Part shown: piece after piece, positions 4,980 to 7,261 of the stretch
How positions within the stretch are numbered: the first letter of the stretch is position 1
Layout: each line of letters starts with the position of its first letter
Source: Acidobacteriota bacterium
GTDB lineage: Bacteria > Acidobacteriota > Terriglobia > Terriglobales > Acidobacteriaceae
Direction: 5' to 3'
DNA length: 7,261 bases
Assembly (NCBI GenBank): GCA_021819255.1
Contig: JAKART010000106.1
Coordinates: 1 to 7,261, forward strand
The notes under the pieces: generated by a model
Database searches by the model: none
Seen by the model: the letters and a program-made list of their open reading frames with translations, nothing else
Told to the model about the DNA's origin: nothing
Program-made: the position numbers and the translations under genes

Positions 4980-5210
4980 TCAGCTCCCGCCGCCGAAGTG
5001 ACGCGCGAACAGATCTCGTGCCCGCCGCTCGCCCTCCTCGGACAGCACCACGGACTTCGCCTTGGTCTTCGGATCGGAGATGTAGCCGCGCTCATGCAGC
5101 CGGTCGAGCGCCTCCCAGTCGTGCGACTTCCACGCCCGCCCGTCGCCTCCAAGCGTCAGCCACAGCAGCGCCAGAACCACCTCGTCCACCTTCTCCCGGT
5201 CGTACTCCAC
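4980..5210 (-). CDS. DUF6429-like small protein
   Basis: A 76-residue protein beginning VEYDREKVDEVVLALLWLTL, followed by RAWKSHDWEALDRLHERGYI and SDPKTKAKSVVLSEEGERRA. It resembles the small DUF6429 proteins scattered in proteobacterial and acidobacterial genomes; their function is unknown. The shape, a helical region with a conserved W-K-x-H-D-W core and a C-terminal SVVLSEEG-type element, recalls a small winged-helix-like domain, but that is a guess. GTG at 5210-5208 is chosen as start because GGGAGG lies nine nt upstream and homologues start at this point; a longer frame to 5315 would add an unrelated basic leader. It converges on the RelE gene with one base between stops. Confidence 0.8.
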   Translation of the reverse strand: MEYDREKVDEVVLALLWLTLGGDGRAWKSHDWEALDRLHERGYISDPKTKAKSVVLSEEGERRARDLFARHFGGGS

Positions 5211-5428
5211 GGCCAAGGCCCTCCCGATGGAAGACGATCCTAGCACCCGTCGCCGTTGCACTCCGGTTCTCTTTGAGAACGGAGGAGCAGACATGCTCCT
5301 CATGACTGGGAACACCCGCAGCGCAGGCGGCAGTCAAGGCCGCGCGTTTGTTGCGCGCCGCGTCAGCGGGCTTGAGCCTTGACGGACGACGGAGCGGAGG
5401 GTATTTCCGTCACAGATGCCCGGCCCTG
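5211..5428. other. Spacer with tandem hairpins upstream of the DUF6429 gene
   Basis: Part of the 530-base gene-free stretch 5211-5739. GTTCTC/GAGAAC (5266-5280, 3-nt loop) and GAGGAGCA/TGCTCCTC (5282-5301, 4-nt loop) are two perfect hairpins one base apart. A further pair GTCAAGGC/GCCTTGAC (5333-5340 and 5376-5383) encloses GC-rich alternating sequence. The minus strand has TAGGAT at 5242-5237, a possible -10 for the DUF6429 gene, with no good -35. No gene is supported here. Confidence 0.4.
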
Positions 5429-5608
5429 TGTTTTCAACACGTTCACGCGCAGCAACCGCCGCGTTGACGCAGAACACCATCTTAACGGCGATTGTTTCTC
5501 TTAACCGCTTGCTTTCAACAAGTTCCCGCACAGCAACCCGTAAACACCAACGTTTTCTCGGTCTTCGGCTGTAGGTCGTTCATTCCATTGTGGTTCCCGC
5601 ACAGCAAC
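5429..5608. repeat. Three degenerate direct repeats
   Basis: A unit appears at 5429-5457, 5511-5538 and 5593-5608. The first two share 24 of 28 bases, including TTTCAACA and GTTCxCGCxCAGCAACC. The third keeps only the 16-base core GTTCCCGCACAGCAAC, identical to the second. Core starts are at 5441, 5522 and 5593, periods of 81 and 71. On the minus strand the first two units end in TGTTGAAA(A/G)C, reminiscent of CRISPR repeat ends, but spacing is irregular and no cas gene is in view. They may be remnants of an array or of an unrelated iterated element. Confidence 0.5.
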
Positions 5609-5689
5609 TAAAAGTTACTCCGCAGCTCCCATTCTGGGGTGACGTGTCATAGTCAACCTGATGCCGTAGGCAGCGCTTCTTCCAGACGC

Positions 5690-5720
5690 AGCAAGGCCGC
5701 CCCGAAGGGACGGCCTTGCT
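5690..5720 (-). terminator. Strong hairpin after immunity gene B
   Basis: AGCAAGGCCG (5690-5699) and CGGCCTTGCT (5711-5720) form a perfect 10-bp stem. On the minus strand the apex is CCC-TTCG-GGG, an extra-stable UUCG tetraloop. It lies 20 nt after the candidate immunity gene stop, the right place for a terminator of the RHS-immunity transcript, but no T-tract follows on either strand. It may instead be an mRNA 3'-end stabiliser. Confidence 0.5.
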
Positions 5721-5739
5721 AGCTATGGATGGACGTATC

Positions 5740-6270
5740 TCAGCCGAAGAACCGAAGAACCTGAGAACGCTGCTGAGCCTCCGTTGCGAGGGCCGACAGC
5801 TTCTCAAGATTCGCTCTGACCGTGGCGTCATCGGAAGTTTGGGACACACGCTTCGTTTCTTCCAGGAGGGCCGACAGATCGGCACCTTGCAAGTACACGG
5901 GGTCGATGTGCGTCCAAGCGAGACGAGAGAGGATTGGGTACTCGGGAGCTAGCACCGATCCGTCAGGGGCTATACCGCCACTGTGGAACCCATGCTCGTC
6001 CTGCCACTTGATGAGCGTACTTTCACTCACGCCGATGGCGCTATAGACACCCGGGAACAGATGAACGTCTGCACAGCCCAGCGCCTCCGCCGTTCCGTCA
6101 GGATGTTGAACGATGCATACATTTCCATGAGCACCCGCAGAAGCCGACTCTCTGGGCATATCCCATTTGGCGATGTATCGCTTCGACATAGTCCTCCAGA
6201 CGATGGCACAACCTACTCCCACAACCATCAGCCCCAACAACGCTGCACTCACAACGGCTTTTTTGTTCAT
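5740..6270 (-). CDS. Membrane-anchored protein, candidate immunity protein for RHS tip B
   Basis: No family is recognised. The 176-residue product has one hydrophobic segment at about 5-27 (AVVSAALLGLMVVGVGCAIVW) followed by basic RTMSKRYIAK, then a soluble domain of about 140 residues with cysteines at 52 and 66 and a helical C-terminus (135-176). The hydrophobic segment contains GVGC, a poor lipobox, so a membrane anchor is more likely than a lipoprotein. More positive charge follows the segment than precedes it, which allows a C-terminal-inside orientation. ATG at 6270 is chosen, with AGGG eight nt upstream; GTG at 6279 would add three residues. It starts 10 bases after the RHS stop, the standard place for an immunity gene. 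The role is inferred from position. Confidence 0.6.
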   Translation of the reverse strand: MNKKAVVSAALLGLMVVGVGCAIVWRTMSKRYIAKWDMPRESASAGAHGNVCIVQHPDGTAEALGCADVHLFPGVYSAIGVSESTLIKWQDEHGFHSGGIAPDGSVLAPEYPILSRLAWTHIDPVYLQGADLSALLEETKRVSQTSDDATVRANLEKLSALATEAQQRSQVLRFFG

Positions 6271-6280
6271 GGCGAGCACC

Positions 6281-7261
6281 CTAGTTGACCGGATAAGACG
6301 TGATGACGGTTGAGCAGTTCGTTTTCACAACGAGACGGTTTGTAGGAGTCGGCTGCCCGTTCGCTCCCCAACCGATGTTGTTCGTCCAGATCAGATTTAG
6401 AGGCCACCATAGTTGAGGAGCACTCCATTGCAGCGTGTAGGTTCCAGCACGTTGGAATTGTGCAGGAGCCAAACTGCCCTGCGTCAGAGTGGCTTGATTG
6501 AAAAGTGAGATTGCCGTCCAATCACCCACGTAGAACGACGGCCCTTTGCCTCCTGGAGTGTGGTTCTGGAGAATGTGCTGTTGAGCGTTGGTCGTCGAAT
6601 AATCCAGATTGTTCGGATTCGCTGTGCTGCAAGGGTTTATCGGGTTCGCGTTATTTGGGGCCTGAGCTTGTGGCGAAGGCTGTCCTTGTGACATCTCAAG
6701 CTGCGCCTGGCAAGCGTTGCTTTGCATATCGCACCCGTCTTCGCCTCCGTTCACGTTGACGCCTTGTCCAGCGTAAGGGCTGATGCTCCCATCGGTATTG
6801 ACGACATAGAAGTTCCCATACTGGTCCTGGAGAACCGTTCCTGGCGAGTAATCTCCCCCGCCAGGGCTGCTGCTGCTATCGGCGCTGCTGTTCGCCTGGG
6901 TCTGGTCGGGCCCGCTGCTCCCGGTGTTGGGGCAGCTCGAGGGGTCGGAGGGGTCGCAAGATGCCGGGTCCAGACCCGCAGGGTCCACCCCGGTCAGCGG
7001 ATTGTTCATCACATAGGCATATCGGTTGAAGCTCTGCGGATTGCTGAAGTCATAGCTGCCCAGATACGGATCGGGCCGGTTGAAACGGGCCATTGCGTAC
7101 TCCAGATTCCGAAACCTGGCATAGTCGGTGGAGCTGTCCGCGCTGTCGCTCTGGTAGCCGGTAAAGACGTAGCTGTTGTCGGAGGGTGCAGCGCCGTAGT
7201 TGGCCACGATCTCCCCAAAGGAGCGGTAGTCGATGTCGTCTTCCACCTGCCCGGCCGCGCG
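6281..7261 (-). CDS. RHS-family polymorphic toxin, C-terminal part with tip B (cut by window edge)
   Basis: RHS proteins are large secreted or surface shells that encapsulate a C-terminal toxin and deliver it to competitors. The frame is open from the window edge, giving 326 residues. Residues 1-97 are the end of the conserved core. They include VFTGYQSDSADSSTDYARFR, then YLGSYDFSNPQSFNRYAYVM and NNPLTGVDPAGLD; the last is the hallmark of the core's end. Residues 98-204 are a Ser/Asp/Gln-rich linker ending SQGQPSPQAQAPNN, which is the 44-bp repeat. After NPC the variable tip of about 115 residues begins, with QHILQNHTPGGKGPSFYVGD at 227-246. This spacing of two histidines then a Gly/Ser-rich loop recalls EndoU/colicin-like (BECR-fold) RNase tips, an inference without a search. 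A candidate immunity gene follows after 10 bases. Confidence 0.88.
   Translation of the reverse strand, partial: RAAGQVEDDIDYRSFGEIVANYGAAPSDNSYVFTGYQSDSADSSTDYARFRNLEYAMARFNRPDPYLGSYDFSNPQSFNRYAYVMNNPLTGVDPAGLDPASCDPSDPSSCPNTGSSGPDQTQANSSADSSSSPGGGDYSPGTVLQDQYGNFYVVNTDGSISPYAGQGVNVNGGEDGCDMQSNACQAQLEMSQGQPSPQAQAPNNANPINPCSTANPNNLDYSTTNAQQHILQNHTPGGKGPSFYVGDWTAISLFNQATLTQGSLAPAQFQRAGTYTLQWSAPQLWWPLNLIWTNNIGWGANGQPTPTNRLVVKTNCSTVITSYPVN
6649..6692. repeat. 44-bp direct repeat, copy 2 (RHS linker)
   Basis: Identical to 3560-3603, same orientation, offset 3089 bases. It lies in the linker of the large RHS gene immediately before the tip B boundary. Here the codon before the shared block is ATG (Met), in copy 1 it is CAG (Gln), so the identity stops sharply there. 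Confidence 0.97.

Noticed and set aside
4811..5152. A 113-codon minus-strand frame over the RelE and DUF6429 genes
   Set aside because: Shadow of two well-supported genes; no family similarity.
5211..5315. N-terminal extension of the DUF6429 protein to an upstream start
   Set aside because: The extension is basic and unlike the family, while GTG 5210 has a well-placed GGGAGG site and matches the usual N-terminus.
5429..5608. A functional CRISPR array
   Set aside because: Only three units, one only partly matching, with uneven periods (81 and 71) and no cas genes. Listed only as degenerate repeats.
1..7261. tRNA or rRNA genes, and attachment-site duplications at a tRNA
   Set aside because: No cloverleaf or rRNA sequence was seen on either strand, so integration at a tRNA gene cannot be claimed in this window.

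Overview
The window looks like a chromosomal stretch from a moderately GC-rich Acidobacteriota (Terriglobia/Acidobacteriaceae-like) genome. This placement is an inference from the style of the proteins (RHS core and linker, DUF6429 protein, RelE/antitoxin pair, IS3 orfA); no taxonomic marker is present.

Left part, 1-1638, all minus strand: ordinary chromosome. It holds the start of a histidine operon (hisI then hisG, cut by the window edge) and a beta-class carbonic anhydrase. The gap between them is not empty. It encodes a 27-residue leader peptide with eight histidines in eleven residues, followed by a GC-rich terminator hairpin and then hisI. This is the layout of a ribosome-mediated transcription attenuator, and a candidate promoter sits so close that the leader mRNA may be leaderless.

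Middle, 1833-3606: a graveyard of mobile and polymorphic-toxin pieces. A plus-strand IS3-family element lost both its orfA stop and its orfB start through what looks like one base change, and is cut off inside orfB where it meets an RHS core fragment. Further right lie a REP-like hairpin, a large hairpin with a T-tract on the minus strand, a four-helix membrane protein (candidate immunity protein A) and a detached Gly/Ala-rich RHS C-terminal tip (tip A) broken by an in-frame stop.

Right part, 3528-7261: an accessory cassette. A truncated CHC2 zinc-finger (DnaG-type) gene is divergent from an XRE regulator, which is followed by a small antitoxin and a RelE-type toxin. Convergent to these is a DUF6429 gene, then a repeat-bearing spacer, a hairpin, candidate immunity gene B and the 3' end of a large RHS gene whose tip (B) has a possible RNase-like motif. 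A perfect 44-bp direct repeat, encoding the linker SQGQPSPQAQAPNN in the same frame, lies at 3560-3603 and 6649-6692. Everything between behaves like a 3.09-kb module inserted between an RHS core and its former tip. Recombination across the repeat would rejoin the core to tip A and drop tip B, its immunity gene and the toxin-antitoxin pair. This tip-exchange architecture and the his attenuator are the two most notable things in the window.
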